From Mesostigma viride (Eukaryota > Streptophyta > Mesostigmatophyceae > Mesostigmatales > Mesostigmataceae): DNA of 64,000 bases. The DNA lies in NCBI GenBank assembly GCA_009746045.1, contig RPFO01000026.1, positions 2,661,065 through 2,725,064 of the forward strand. Reading direction: 5' to 3'. Below the pieces are notes generated by a model, which worked only from the letters and a program-made list of their open reading frames with translations, ran no database searches and had not been told where the DNA came from. Shown in pieces: positions 53,142 through 63,700 of the stretch (the stretch's first letter is position 1; each line of letters starts with the position of its first letter). The position numbers were made by a program, and so were the translations under genes.

Positions 53142-54141
53142 TCAGCAGCGCGGGTGGCGCGGGATCAGGGCCGCTGGCCCGAACAACCGCAGCCAAAGAC
53201 CGCGGGGCCGAAGGGACAGGGGCCGAAGCAGGGGTAGGAACCGGCACAGACGCAGACGGCGCCGGTACAACAGGAGGTCGCGTCGGACCTGCTGCCGGAG
53301 GGGGTCGCGACGGACCCGCCACCGCAGCTGGCGCTCCGGTCTCCGGTGGCGGCGCACCCCCAGGCCACATGTTGAAAACAGGGCCCGTAGGGACAGGCAA
53401 TCCGGCATACGACTGGTTACCATCCAAGCTCCAGTCGGGCACCGGAATCCTCTGCGGAGGACCACCCTCCCAAAGCCTGGGAAGACCGCCCGGGTCGCTA
53501 AAGAAACCCCGCGATGGCGGCGCTGGCGCTGTGGGGGCCCGGAAGCGACGACGGCGGGCGCGGCCGCTGGGGCGGAAGACTCGCGCAGAGGCGCAGGTAC
53601 GTCGGTAGCAGGCGCAGAGACAGCCGGAGGCGTAGGAGCCGCAGCAACAGAAGAAACCGCAGCTACCGAGGGCTCGCACAGCGCGGGCGAAACCGTAGGC
53701 GCCGAGGCAACCGAAGGGGAAGGGGGCACAGATACAAAGACACCCCACCTGGCGTGGCTGGAGCATGCGCCTGGGCCGCCATGAAGGCCCCGAAAGCCGC
53801 GGTCAGGGACTGGATCTGTGCCTGCATCGCAGAAACAGTCGCCGAGAGAGGATCAGGCTCACGATCCGAGCCCAAAGGGTAGGCTCCACCGACGCGCGCC
53901 GGGTCGACCGTGGTGAAGACGGGACAGGGGAAGGAGCCGACACTGAGGAGGAGGACGCTGCAGGGGAGGCCGAATACTCTGGCGTGTACTGTGCCTCGAC
54001 TGGTGCGTCCGTAGGGGAAGGGTCGCCAAATGCTACTCCCGCTGTCTGGTCCGCGATCTCCATGAACTCGACCGCCCGTAGGAGGTCACAGGGGTTGTCA
54101 TCTATATCTGCCTCGCCCTCGCCCGGAAGCCAGGGGAACAC
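53142..54141 (-). pseudogene. N-terminal accessory region of G2, frameshifted
   Basis: Read in three frames. First comes an acidic start (EGEADIDDNPCDLLRAVEFMEIAD) with Pro/Ser-rich sequence. A helical, coiled-coil-like segment follows near 53760-53860 (LSATVSAMQAQIQSLTAAFGAFMAAQ). An Ala/Pro-rich linker lies at 53560-53729. G1 has an acidic block and a possible helix in the same order. The function is unknown. Confidence 0.45.
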
Positions 54142-54145
54142 CTCC

Positions 54146-54419
54146 AGTAGTAAGAGCGGGCTACTAGGTCCCGTACCCGTTTACCACCCTGATGAGCAGC
54201 TAAGTCATGCAACTCAAAGAGCAAGGAGGAGCGACAGATAGGAGGGACATACAGGCGCCATTGAGGGGGAGAATCGGCTATTTGCACATATAAAAACCCA
54301 CCTACAAATTTACAAGGGTGCTTGCCTAATTGTTGGGGAAGGGCTGCAATGGCAGCTAAAGCTTCCGGCTCAGTGGCCGTAAATCTACTAATAAGGCGTT
54401 CAAGATCAGAGGTAGGCAT
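54146..54419 (-). pseudogene. Truncated integrase zinc finger of G2 copy 2
   Basis: LERLISRFTATEPEALAAIAALPQQLG ... WRLYVPPICRSSLLFELHD..AHQGGKRVRDLVARSYYW is the start of the integrase HHCC domain, parallel to G1 8140-8330. Directly after YYW the sequence jumps into the accessory region. The catalytic core and any chromodomain, about 1.3 kb in G1, are deleted. Confidence 0.85.
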
Positions 54420-54845
54420 CGCTACAGAGGTATCCAGAACAGGTTTAAAGAGGTCTCCTACCGCCTTGCCAAAGAGAAGGGGAGGTCCTAGAGGGACTAT
54501 GTTATCATAAGACTTTCCTGACCTAGTCGCTATATGGCTAAGCGGTATGGAAATTTTATTTTTCCCCTCCCCCCCACCGAGACCACAGGAAGGGCCTCAC
54601 ACGGGAGAGAGAGTCCTACGTGAGAAAGGAGATCAGGCATGCGAACAGCAGTATGAAAGAGATAGGCATAGGATTCATCATCAGGTAGTTCACCATAAGG
54701 GGTTACACCCATAGTAGTAGGAACTAGAGTAGTATTGAGAACATCCAGGTCCTCGAAAAAGGAGTAATCTGCGCGACGGGAGAGTGCATCTGGTACTATG
54801 TTATCTACACCTGAACATACTGAAGTTTAAAAGGGGAAAACTGTG

Positions 54846-56241
54846 CTAAAAACTCCATCCAGCGCGCTTGACGAGGGGTAAGGTTGGGTTGGGAGAGAAG
54901 ATGGGTAAGGGGACGGTGATCCGTTTGATAACTAATCTATAAGGATCTATCTCACAGGGTTCATTCAGGCAGACATCAAATTGAGCACCTTTAAGAAAGT
55001 GCTGCCACGCGTGGCAACAATACACCACCGCTAAGAGTTCCTGCTGGTGTACGGGATAGTTACGCTCCGCAGGGAGCATTGTCCTAGAGATATACTCAAT
55101 TGGCTGTAAGCCCTGACCCTGATCCTGGAGAAGGACGCCCCCTATAGCTACCTTACTAGCGTCTGTAGCTACCACAAAGGGTTTAGTAGTATCCGGTAGG
55201 ATGAGTACGGGAGGAGAGAGGAGTAGGGATTTTAGACACTGAAAAGCCGACTGACATTCACTACTCCAGACAAAGGGGATATCCTTCTTTAATAAATGAT
55301 TAATAGGGGCTGCTATAGTTGCGAAACGCGGGATAAAACGCCTATAGTAAGAGGCAATCCCTAGAAAACTACGTACACCTTTAACGTCGGTAGGGGTAGG
55401 CCATTCCTGAATTGACTTAGTTTTATCCGGGTCGGTAGCGACCCCGGCATCTGACAAAACATGTCCTAAAAATGGTACACTCCTACCAGAACAACTTTAG
55501 CACGGCGAGCCCACAAGGAATTTTCAGCCATTATCTCTAATACTTTCTTTAAAGCACGTAGGTGCGTTTCAAAATCAGGAGAGTAAATAAGGATATCATC
55601 TAAGTAAGCTTGAGCACAAGAACGGTCATGCTCAGATAAAGAAACAGAGGAGAAGGACGGATCCTTTAAATCAGATGACACTTGAGGAAGGTGAGAATTA
55701 CCCATAACAGGTCTAAGCACTTCATTCATTAACATTTGAAAAGAGGCAGGAGAGTTACAGAGTCTCATGGCCGCTACTCTAAACTGATAATGACCAAAAG
55801 GGGTAGCAAAGGCGGTTTTATGGCAATCCTCAGGGCTATACGCAGTTGCCAAAAACCATCCGCACAATCCAGTACCGTGAAACAAGTGGAACCTTTAACC
55901 TTATTAAATATATCATCAATACGAGGTAGAGGGTATTTAGACTTCACAGTAATGTCATTTAACTTCCTATAATCAGTAACTAGGCGAAACTTGCCATTTG
56001 GCTTAGGAACTAACAGGACACCAGCTGAGTAGGGGGAGTTACTAGGCTCTATCAATCCTGCTTCTAATAGTGACACTAAAATCTGTTTTAGTTCCTTTAA
56101 CTCGGTAGGGCCCATTCTATACATCGGAGAGTGCGTAGGAACTGCACCGTCCTTAATAACTACACGGTGTAAAACAGAACGAGGAGGAGGATAAGAAGGA
56201 GTCTTTTCTTCAAAAACTTTGGAGGAATCTATCACAGCCAT
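54846..56241 (-). pseudogene. G2 copy 2 RT and RNase H
   Basis: Three frames. The first, 55774-56241, has YRMGPTELKELKQILVSLLEAGLIEPSNSPYSAGV, RLVTDYRKLND and VLDCADGFWQLRI. The second, 55466-55860, has FGHYQFRVAAM and QAYLDDILIYS (YLDD). The third, 54846-55457, has VRSFLGIASYYRRFIPRF, VVATDASKVAIGGVLLQDQG, YPVHQQELLAVVYCCHAWQHFL. Frame changes lie near 55835 and 55470, and RNase H shifts again near 54930. It is closely parallel to G1. Confidence 0.9.
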
Positions 56242-56454
56242 GTATCTTACTATTTCGTTTTCAGTAATCCCACTCCTATTGTATCCACTGTGTTTACATC
56301 TATATCCACACTATTATTAGTGATAGGTATCTCCTGTACTTCTAACTGAAGGAACATACATAATAAATATCCATATTCCTTTAATTCAGATCGCAACTCA
56401 TCATTGGACATTAATACTTCAGGTATAGGTCTTACAGGAGGATCAACAGGTGTA

Positions 56455-56914
56455 CTAAGGAGGAGTAATATCTACCAAGGATAAATTTTCTAATCTATAA
56501 TGACGTTCCGGTACCCAGTAAGAGCTATCTGGAAACCAAATGACCATGGTATCATAATTAATAGTAATCTTATTATCCTGGTGCCAATCTAATCCTAGTA
56601 ATACATCAGCGGTAGTGATAGGGCCTATAGTGGCCGTCAGGTTGACAGTACGTCCTTGTATGACCAGGGCCCAGGGGAAGGGACACCGTACCCGGGGAAT
56701 GACTGGTGCGACCGTCAGCATAATGAACAGTGACAGGTTTGGTGTGAGGGGTAGGGACTAGTCCTAAACGCCTAACTAGGGCCTCGCTCACAAAGGAGCT
56801 AGCCGCACCGCTATCTACCAACACAGAGACATTCAAAAGTTCATCAGCGTGCAAGAAAGGGTCTACAGTATGGGGAACGGTTAAACCACCATTCAAGAAC
56901 ATAAGAGGACGCAC
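56455..56914 (-). pseudogene. G2 copy 2 protease
   Basis: LNVSVLVDSGAASSFVSEALVRRLGLVP contains the DSGA catalytic motif. A frameshift near 56690 leads to VNLTATIGPITTADVLLGLDWHQD, equivalent to IIIGVDWL in G1. It would cleave the gag-pol polyprotein. Upstream (56915-57005) the frame joins the pol leader seen in copy 1. A 4-bp insertion (CTAG) near 57027 relative to copy 1 breaks the -1 frame. Confidence 0.85.
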
Positions 56915-57160
56915 ACGTAGTGGTAGGGAAGATTCAGCTCCTACAGAGGTTATAAAAACAGGCAGGCAAAAATTTTTATCTGGGGTACTATCTAAGGACC
57001 TGTCCAGGTTACCCCCGGCTGACAGCTAGGCCTACTGTTCCCCCTCCCCCCCCAAATCCATAGGAACTAACCCCGAAGAAGACCCTGGCGGAAAAGCCAC
57101 TGCTGGAGGGTCACGAGGGATTGAAGAGGGTGCGGGAGCCTGATTATCATAGGGGAACCC

Positions 57161-57814
57161 AGTTAGCATATTGGGGCACCAATGTGCTAGATGGATGCAG
57201 GTTGAGGAGACCTTTCCAACGCCGTGTCAACCGCCTAGAACAGACAAGGGACTAGAAAGTTATCAAGTCCCGAAGTACTGCCGACCGGTGGGCGAGGGCG
57301 GTGCACACTCAGGGCATAGTGGACAGGACACGTGGCAGGCCGTGCCTGCACAGGCTTAGCCTGGACTCTCACGTGACTGGGACACAGTGTACTGAGGGCT
57401 CAACGGTACTGTGGCTAGTAGAAGCCAGTAACCAGCCAGCAGGGCTGCAAGGATGTAAGTCCTTGCAGGACTGTGGCAGGTCCTGTGCTGTCCTAGACAC
57501 AGGATAGCCAGAGATTCCTGTATGCTGCCTGCAACGAGGATGCAAGGCAGCGATACGAGGCTCTGGCAATGTAGCGTTGCCCAGCGTTGCTCATGACCGA
57601 GGAACAAGGATGGAACGAGGTTGCATATAGCTCGAGGCTCAACGAGGCAACGAGCGTCTTCACACACGAACCTTGGTCGTCACGACGAGTGGCGAGCCTA
57701 TCGAGGGTCGTAGGCCTGGTGTGAGGATAAAGGTTGCTAGCCAGCAGCCTAGGGTCATTCCAGCCGGCAAGGACCAGGAGCTCACAAGCTCTGCTGACGA
57801 GTTGCTGTGCAAGT
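57161..57814 (+). repeat. 5' LTR of B2
   Basis: 654 bp, equal in length to both B1 LTRs and differing from them at only a few positions. Confidence 0.93.
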
Positions 57815-57837
57815 CGTACTATTGCTTCCACGCTTTC

Positions 57838-58788
57838 ATGTCTGGTTCATCGTCAAGCAGCCACGGTGCTGGTGAGGCGAACGAGCAGAGAGACGCGCAA
57901 GCGTTTTTCCCCTACCGTAACCAAGCAAACGCTCCAACATTCGTGCAAGCGGCCTACGTAGCGAGGCACTTGGCAGAAGAGGGGTGGGTGGCGGTGAGTG
58001 GGGGAGGCAGCAGGCCAGCGGCGGCGGACCCGATTATTCAACGGGCTCGCGTCGTGATTTCTCCAGGTGAGACGGGGCGAGTGGCGGTGGAAGAGTTGGT
58101 GCGGCTACGTGACGCGCTAGCTGAAACTGCTAATCGTGTGGAGGTCGCCTACCAGGGCGCCCATATCACACTAGCCGGTCTCGACCTAGCCAGGGAGGCG
58201 CTTAGCCAGATTGTGGCAACAGCGCTCGGCAGCACCCGGCTGTTTAACCACTGGGTGGCGACAGCGGTGCTAGGAGAGGGGGTACCAGACGCCGACATCA
58301 TCCGGAACGCGCGTGCTCGGGAGACGGTAAATCCTTGGAGCACGGCAGAGGTATTTGCCCAAACAATTGAGAATCTTGTTGCTGTCCTTTTGCAAGAGTC
58401 GAGAGGGTACGCAGACAGGTTCTATATTACCACGCAGCCTTTCGGGGTCTACTCAAGGCTTGATACGCCGAGGCCGGAAACCACCACTGCGTGGGGTCCG
58501 GAGGTGAAGATTGTCACGGGGGTCGAGAAGACGCCTGAAGACGTCCATTTTGAGTGGACTGACAAGCCAGAGGGCTCCGTCAAGCGCTCAGCCCAGCAGA
58601 TAAACCAGGGCGACGGCACTACCGAGACCTACGAGGAGAGGCAGAGAGCTGATCTGCATTTCCCTCGTGAGGTGACTCACGAGTACGACCGTTACGGCCG
58701 AGGCGAGCAGAACGAGCTTGTCGGCGGCGGTAAGCGGTGGGTGCGCGATCTTGCTAATTGGCATCGCAACCCAGGTGAGAGACCGTGA
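57838..58788 (+). CDS. B2 5' ORF, unknown function
   Basis: 316 codons from ATG 57838, the first ATG after the LTR, to TGA 58786. An open frame extends back into the LTR but only from a TTG. The protein starts Ser/Gly-rich, then YRNQANAPTFVQAAYVARHLAEEGWVAV, a probable helix-rich middle (VEELVRLRDALAETANRVEVAYQGAHITLAGLDLAREALSQIV region) and TTQPFGVYSRLDTPRPE. No known domain. It is not part of the gag frame, and GC is higher than in gag-pol. A 134-bp deletion relative to B1 (at about 58775) shortens the C-terminus. A gag-like or accessory role is possible. Confidence 0.6.
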   Translation: MSGSSSSSHGAGEANEQRDAQAFFPYRNQANAPTFVQAAYVARHLAEEGWVAVSGGGSRPAAADPIIQRARVVISPGETGRVAVEELVRLRDALAETANRVEVAYQGAHITLAGLDLAREALSQIVATALGSTRLFNHWVATAVLGEGVPDADIIRNARARETVNPWSTAEVFAQTIENLVAVLLQESRGYADRFYITTQPFGVYSRLDTPRPETTTAWGPEVKIVTGVEKTPEDVHFEWTDKPEGSVKRSAQQINQGDGTTETYEERQRADLHFPREVTHEYDRYGRGEQNELVGGGKRWVRDLANWHRNPGERP

Positions 58789-59898
58789 GGAGGGGCAGGC
58801 GAGTGCAAGCCAGGAGGCGGCCTCGTCTGGAGTAAGTGCGTGAGCCTGAGGGGGTTCCAGCAGCCATATCTGCGTGTGTTTTCTGTGGTATTCTATAATG
58901 CTTCGTAACACGCGCAGGAGCGGCAGCGGGAGCGGGGCGGGAGCGGGGGATGGCGGTGGTGAGGCAAGGGCAGACACGGGAGGCCCCGCCAACGTCGTGC
59001 CAGAGGGACAGGCGATCCCAACGGCAGAGGGCGTCAATGGCAGGAGGGCAGCCAACCGGAAGAGGAAAGAGGTGGCACAAGGGGAGGAGCGTGCAGGGTG
59101 GCCAACCGACGGCGTGGTGCTGACGGGGGAGGGCCAGAATGATGCTGAACGTCAAGCACCTGGTAAGAGACCATGTGTGCCTGCGTCTGGTGTTCCTGCA
59201 GCTAATGTTCCTGCGCCATTAGCACCTGTAGGAGCTGCTGTCATTGGCAGTGACCCTCGTGCTTTGCCTGGGACTAGACCTCATATGAGTGCTGTGGCTG
59301 TGATGAATGGCCAGAAGCCTCTCAAGCCTCCTGTGGGACAGGAAGAGCTAGACAAGTGGTTGGAGGATATGGAGCTAGTTTCCTGCTCTGTAGATCCCAC
59401 TGTCAACCTTGTGCAGGTATTCCACACATCCACGACTAATAGGGATTCCAGTGAGCGTGTGAGGGACAAGGCTAGGCAAGCTGTCAAGGACAAGCTGACT
59501 TGGTCTCAGTTCCTAGAGGGCCTACGTCAGGAGTTCTCTGATAAGGTACTCAACCTCACTAATCACTATAAGCTCAGCTATGATACCTTTGAGATCAAGG
59601 GCACAGTAGCTGAGGAGCTGCAGCGGCTCACACGCATCAGGGAGAAAGGGGCCAAGCATGGCTTCAATCTGACTGACAGAGCAGTGGCAGATTACTTCCT
59701 GGATCGCATGGGGCTGAGTGTGGATGGAATAAATGCAGCTAGGATGTTTGCTGATCAGACAGATGGGACGTGGACAGCCTTGCAAAAGGTTATTTTTAAC
59801 ATCCGTCCATCTGACAATGCTGCTTGCAAGGCAATCCAGGTGACTGGTGCCCCTTCAGCCTCCGCTCATCAGGTCCATGGTGATGCCCCTGGGCAGGG

Positions 59899-60372
59899 AG
59901 TTACGTTAAATAGTGCCGGAACCTTTTGCCGCCTGAGGCAAATCGGTCCGTAACACTATTTTGCCCGGAATAACCACTTCCGAGCACCCAAGTTAATTCG
60001 GCCGAATTAACTTGGGTGCTCGGAAGTGGTTATTCCGGGCAAAATAGTGTTACGGACCGATTTGCCTCAGGCGGCAAAAGGTTCCGGCACTATTTAACGT
60101 AACTAAAACCTGGCCTCGTGGAGGGGGGACGAAGAGCCCGAGACATCCGCCTAGGCCGCTGAGCACGCACCACTAAATGCGCCGGAGCTGCCTCAGTAAG
60201 GATTCGAACCCCTGACCTCCAAGGTGCACGGGTTTTAGTTACGTTAAATAGTGCCGGAACCTTTTGCCGCCTGAGGCAAATCGGTCCGTAACACTATTTT
60301 GCCCGGAATAACCACTTCCGAGCACCCAAGTTAATTCGGCGGCAAAAGGTTCCGGCACTATTTAACGTAACT
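59899..60372. mobile_element. Composite palindromic MITE inserted in B2 gag
   Basis: 474 bp with ends AGTTACGTTAAATAGTGCC and its inverse, flanked by a 5-bp TSD CAGGG (59894-59898 and 60373-60377). The empty site is intact in B1 gag. 59899-60104 is a perfect 206-bp palindrome centred at 60001/60002. 60237-60372 is a second copy with an internal deletion in one arm. A 132-bp spacer (60105-60236) lies between them and has AAAACC / GGTTTT ends. No coding capacity. Confidence 0.93.
60200..60210 (-). promoter_or_regulatory. Pol III B-box-like / tRNA T-arm motif
   Basis: The complement reads GGTTCGAATCC, a perfect B-box consensus, preceded by AGGTCAGG, which resembles a tRNA variable loop. No matching A-box, D-arm or anticodon stem could be folded, so this is a tRNA-3'-half-like relic in the MITE spacer, not a tRNA gene. 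Confidence 0.5.
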
Positions 60373-60734
60373 CAGGGTGCTCAGGAAGATCCCAGGCCTA
60401 GTAGGCGTCAGAGGGCTAACAGGCGCAGGCAGAATGGTTTAACCAAGGTGGCAAGGGCCAGCAGCAGGGATCCAAAGGCAAGGGTCAGCAGCAGGCTGGT
60501 GGTCACCAGGGTGGTCAGCAGAACAAGGGTGGCCAAGGGCAAGGCAAGAGCCAGGGCCAGGGCACCCAGGCCAGTCAGAGCAGCCAGAACCAGGGTGGCC
60601 TGAAGAAGGCTGCTGCTGGGAAGGATGACAAGTGCTTTGGATGTGGCAGGACGGGTCATTGGCGACGTGACTGCCCAGACCAGGCCAAGTCTGCTGGAGC
60701 AGGCTCTGGCCAGGTGGGTAAGCCATGACTTGAG

Positions 60735-63700
60735 ATGTTGTCCCCTGTAAATAGTCAATCACCCCTAGTGGGACGAACAGTTGTACATAGTAATGGGGGT
60801 GTCCCTCTTGTGCAGCAGCAAGGGGTTGGGAATGATGAGGTGCTTCCACTCAATGATTGCAATAACGCTGCTGCAGCAGTGGAATTCCCTGTGCCTGTGG
60901 CAGGTGCAGGGTCTCCAGTTGTTGGGGTTGACTCTGGGAGTCAAGCCGCCAGACTGGAAGGACCTGCAGCTTCTGTGGGAACCGGGGCTGGCTCTGGGAG
61001 CCGAGCTACCTTGGAGGAGGTCCCTGGAGCAAGAGAACAGCAGGTGGGTCGTGCTATCCCAAGCACACAGTCTTTGTCACGTTCCTCTCTGTGCAGCCAG
61101 GCTGACAGGGGGTTGAGCTATGCTCAGGCTGGAAACACTCTACACCATATCTTTGGTCACTCTAAGCAGGCAGAGATGTTTGCTTGGAAGATTGGCAAGG
61201 AGCCTTTGCTAGAGGCCTGCAGTGCAGCTGCTCAGAATTGTGTCTGTCAGGAGAATGCTGTTCGCCTCCCACAGTCCCATGCCAGAGAGCCTGCTAGAGA
61301 GCGGGGGGATATCCAGGTGGACATCCAACACATCAGGGGCATGTATCTGTTGGTGGGGGTGGATAGGTTCAGCAGATATAGGTTGCTGACCATTCTTCCT
61401 GGAATGCAGGAGCATCAGCTGTTGATGGGTCTCCAGTCTTTGTTGCCAGGCTTTGGGGTGTACACCAAGGTGCAAGCTGACTTGCAGTTTGACTGCTTGA
61501 TCAAGCTGGCTGACCAGCTTCCTTGTAAGTTGGTAGTGGTCCCTAGGGAATGCCATGGGCAGCAGGGAGCTGTAGAGAGATCTATACGTGAAGTAAAAAC
61601 AGTGGTGCTAGCAGCTAGGAGTGTGCCTGTTGTGGCATCAGCTCTAGAGAAAGCAGCTTGGTGTAAGGGGATTGAGGAGCAGCTTAACCACAGGGTAACC
61701 TATTACTATGATGGTGTGGCAGTCTCTCCCCTGGCATTGCAGTTTGGTATGCTATCACAGGACGTGGTGGCAGCCTGCCTGAAGAAGGCAGACAGGGTGT
61801 TTTCCAGATTGAGGCGTAAGGACAAGGGTTGGAAAATGCTGAGGCCCCAGGTGGGACTGAGGGTCAGGATGTGGAAGGAACCGTCATTACCAGGCAAGCG
61901 TGGCAAGTGGCAAGATGGGCAGGTAACCCATGTTGAAGAAGCTAACCATTCTTGTCTGGTGGCTTTGGAGAGTAATCCCAAGCACGTGTACAGGCTATCC
62001 TGGGCTCACGTCAAGGAGAGAAGGCCAACTGCAATCTGGCCTGAAGACGGCCCTGATCCTCCCTTGGAGGGAGATGAGCAGGATGAGAGCCAGGCAGCAG
62101 ATGCTAACCCACCATGCTTGGATTATGGTCTGTCCTGGATGGATGAGGGTGAGCAGGAGTCTGCTGAGACGTCTGTCACAAGGCCAGAGGTGGCCAGGGC
62201 TGCACCACAGTCCAGGGGGCTGCTTATGGCGGACATCATTCGAGCTCTGCAGAACAGCAAGCGTGATCCCAAGGTATCTAAGCTCACGGGATGGGGGTCA
62301 TGTGGGGCACCAGCACTAGAAGTGGATACCAACTCACAGGTGTCCATTCTAAGGGTAGAGGATGCTGCAGGCTTGCAGTGGTCATCCCCTAGCTGCCTAG
62401 CTGTGTCTGATTTCTCTGGGAATGTGTCCATGAAGATCTTGGGAGAAGTGAGTGTGCCTATCCTGGGGGTGCCCACCACGTTCAGTGTGGTTGAAGGGTA
62501 TCAGGGGCCTGCCATTCTAGGTCAGAACTTCTTGTGCTTACCAGGGGTGAGGATATCCTATCCTCTGAGGAGCTAGCATTAGAAGGGCAGGGCCGCCTTC
62601 CCTTGCAGAGATATCGCTACTCCCAGGGTCTTAGTGTGGCTGTAAGGGCTGTGAGGGGTCTAGAGGCAGAGGGTCCTGATACAAAGGAGCCCATTGCTGG
62701 GGACCTGCTGATCCTCCCTACTACGTTTGACCCACGTGAGTTGGGTGTGCAGAGGTACCAGATCCCAGGAACGAGTCCTGTACCTTGGCGCAAGCTAGTG
62801 GAGATGATGCAAAGCCCCAAGATGGCTAAGGCATGGACTCTTGGCTTTGTTGCTTCTGGGCATGAGTGGATAGTTGCCAACTGTGCAGAGCCTGTGGATG
62901 TCCTCCCTGAGGATCACCAGCTGCTCAGATTGATGTTTGTCCTCAAGCTCAAGGAGGTAGATGGCGTGCAGGTGCCACATGTTAGACCAGTTGTGACTGA
63001 GTACCATGGCACTGGACAGTTAGCAGATGAGGAGCTTTACACACCAGGGATGCTGCATGATACATGGAGGATTTTGTTGTGCATTTATTTGTCTTTTCTG
63101 CAGAAGGGGATACCCTATAGCTCTGTGTTGGTAGATTTCAAGAGGGCTTTTCTTAAGGGTGATCAGCAGGAAGCACAGGATACTTGGCGCACAATACCCC
63201 CTTTCTTTGTTAAGGTGCCTGCAGTGTGGAGGGCAGAGCTGAAGACGAGGTATTTGAGGATTCTCAAAGGCGTGGAAGGCCTTAGATCGAGTCCCATCAT
63301 CTGGAGGAAGAGCTTGGAGAAGTACCTCAGGTCTGTCTGTGGTCTCTCAGTCTCTCCAGTTGATCCTTGTCTGTTTCAGGGTAGCTATGAGGGGCTGCCA
63401 GCGTTTGCCTCCCTGCATGGTGATGATCTGCATCTCCTGGGCCATCCCACTTGGCAAGAGTTGACTCTGGCCAGGATCCAGAAACGGTTTGAACTGGGTA
63501 AGATCCAGTACATGGTTGAGAATGAGCCCATGGTGTTTTGTGGAATGCAGGCGACCTTGGTCCAACAGCAGGGTACATGGTCCATCCAGCTGGAGGGTGG
63601 TAAGGATTATCCTCAGCAGATCATAGATGCCTTGCAGGAGCCCATCACCCAGGCCAGATGTGCAACAATACGAGGTATGTTGGCATGGCTGGCCAGCATT

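Larger units (their letters stand above)
51235..57160 (-). mobile_element. Gypsy element G2 copy 2, internally deleted, split by B2
   Basis: 3' LTR (51235-51820), polypurine tract, accessory ORF, truncated integrase, RNase H, RT, protease and the last part of gag (56915-57160). It is then interrupted by B2, so the 5' half lies outside the window. It overlaps copy 1 over 56880-57160 with about 95% identity. The family plan is reconstructed from the two copies. Most ORFs are frameshifted. Confidence 0.9.
58898..60728 (+). pseudogene. B2 gag, interrupted by a MITE
   Basis: Starts at ATG 58898 (MLRNTRRSGSG). A Lys/Arg patch NRKRKE may be a nuclear signal. Capsid-like helices follow: EELDKWLEDMELVSC, VKDKLTWSQFLEGLRQEF, YDTFEIKGTVAEELQRL and DYFLDRMGLSVDG. 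The 474-bp MITE then interrupts the frame at 59899. After it come the Gln/Gly/Lys-rich stretch and knuckle CFGCGRTGHWRRDC (near 60630), ending in TGA at 60726-60728 with pol continuing in frame. Confidence 0.85.

Noticed and set aside
57673-57837. Extension of the B2 5' ORF into the LTR
   Set aside because: The frame is open there but begins at TTG. The first ATG is at 57838, just after the LTR, and the antisense strand is equally open.
60105-60236. A complete tRNA gene in the MITE spacer
   Set aside because: Only the T-arm-like half is recognisable. The T-stem has mismatches and no anticodon stem with T33 or matching acceptor 5' strand can be placed.
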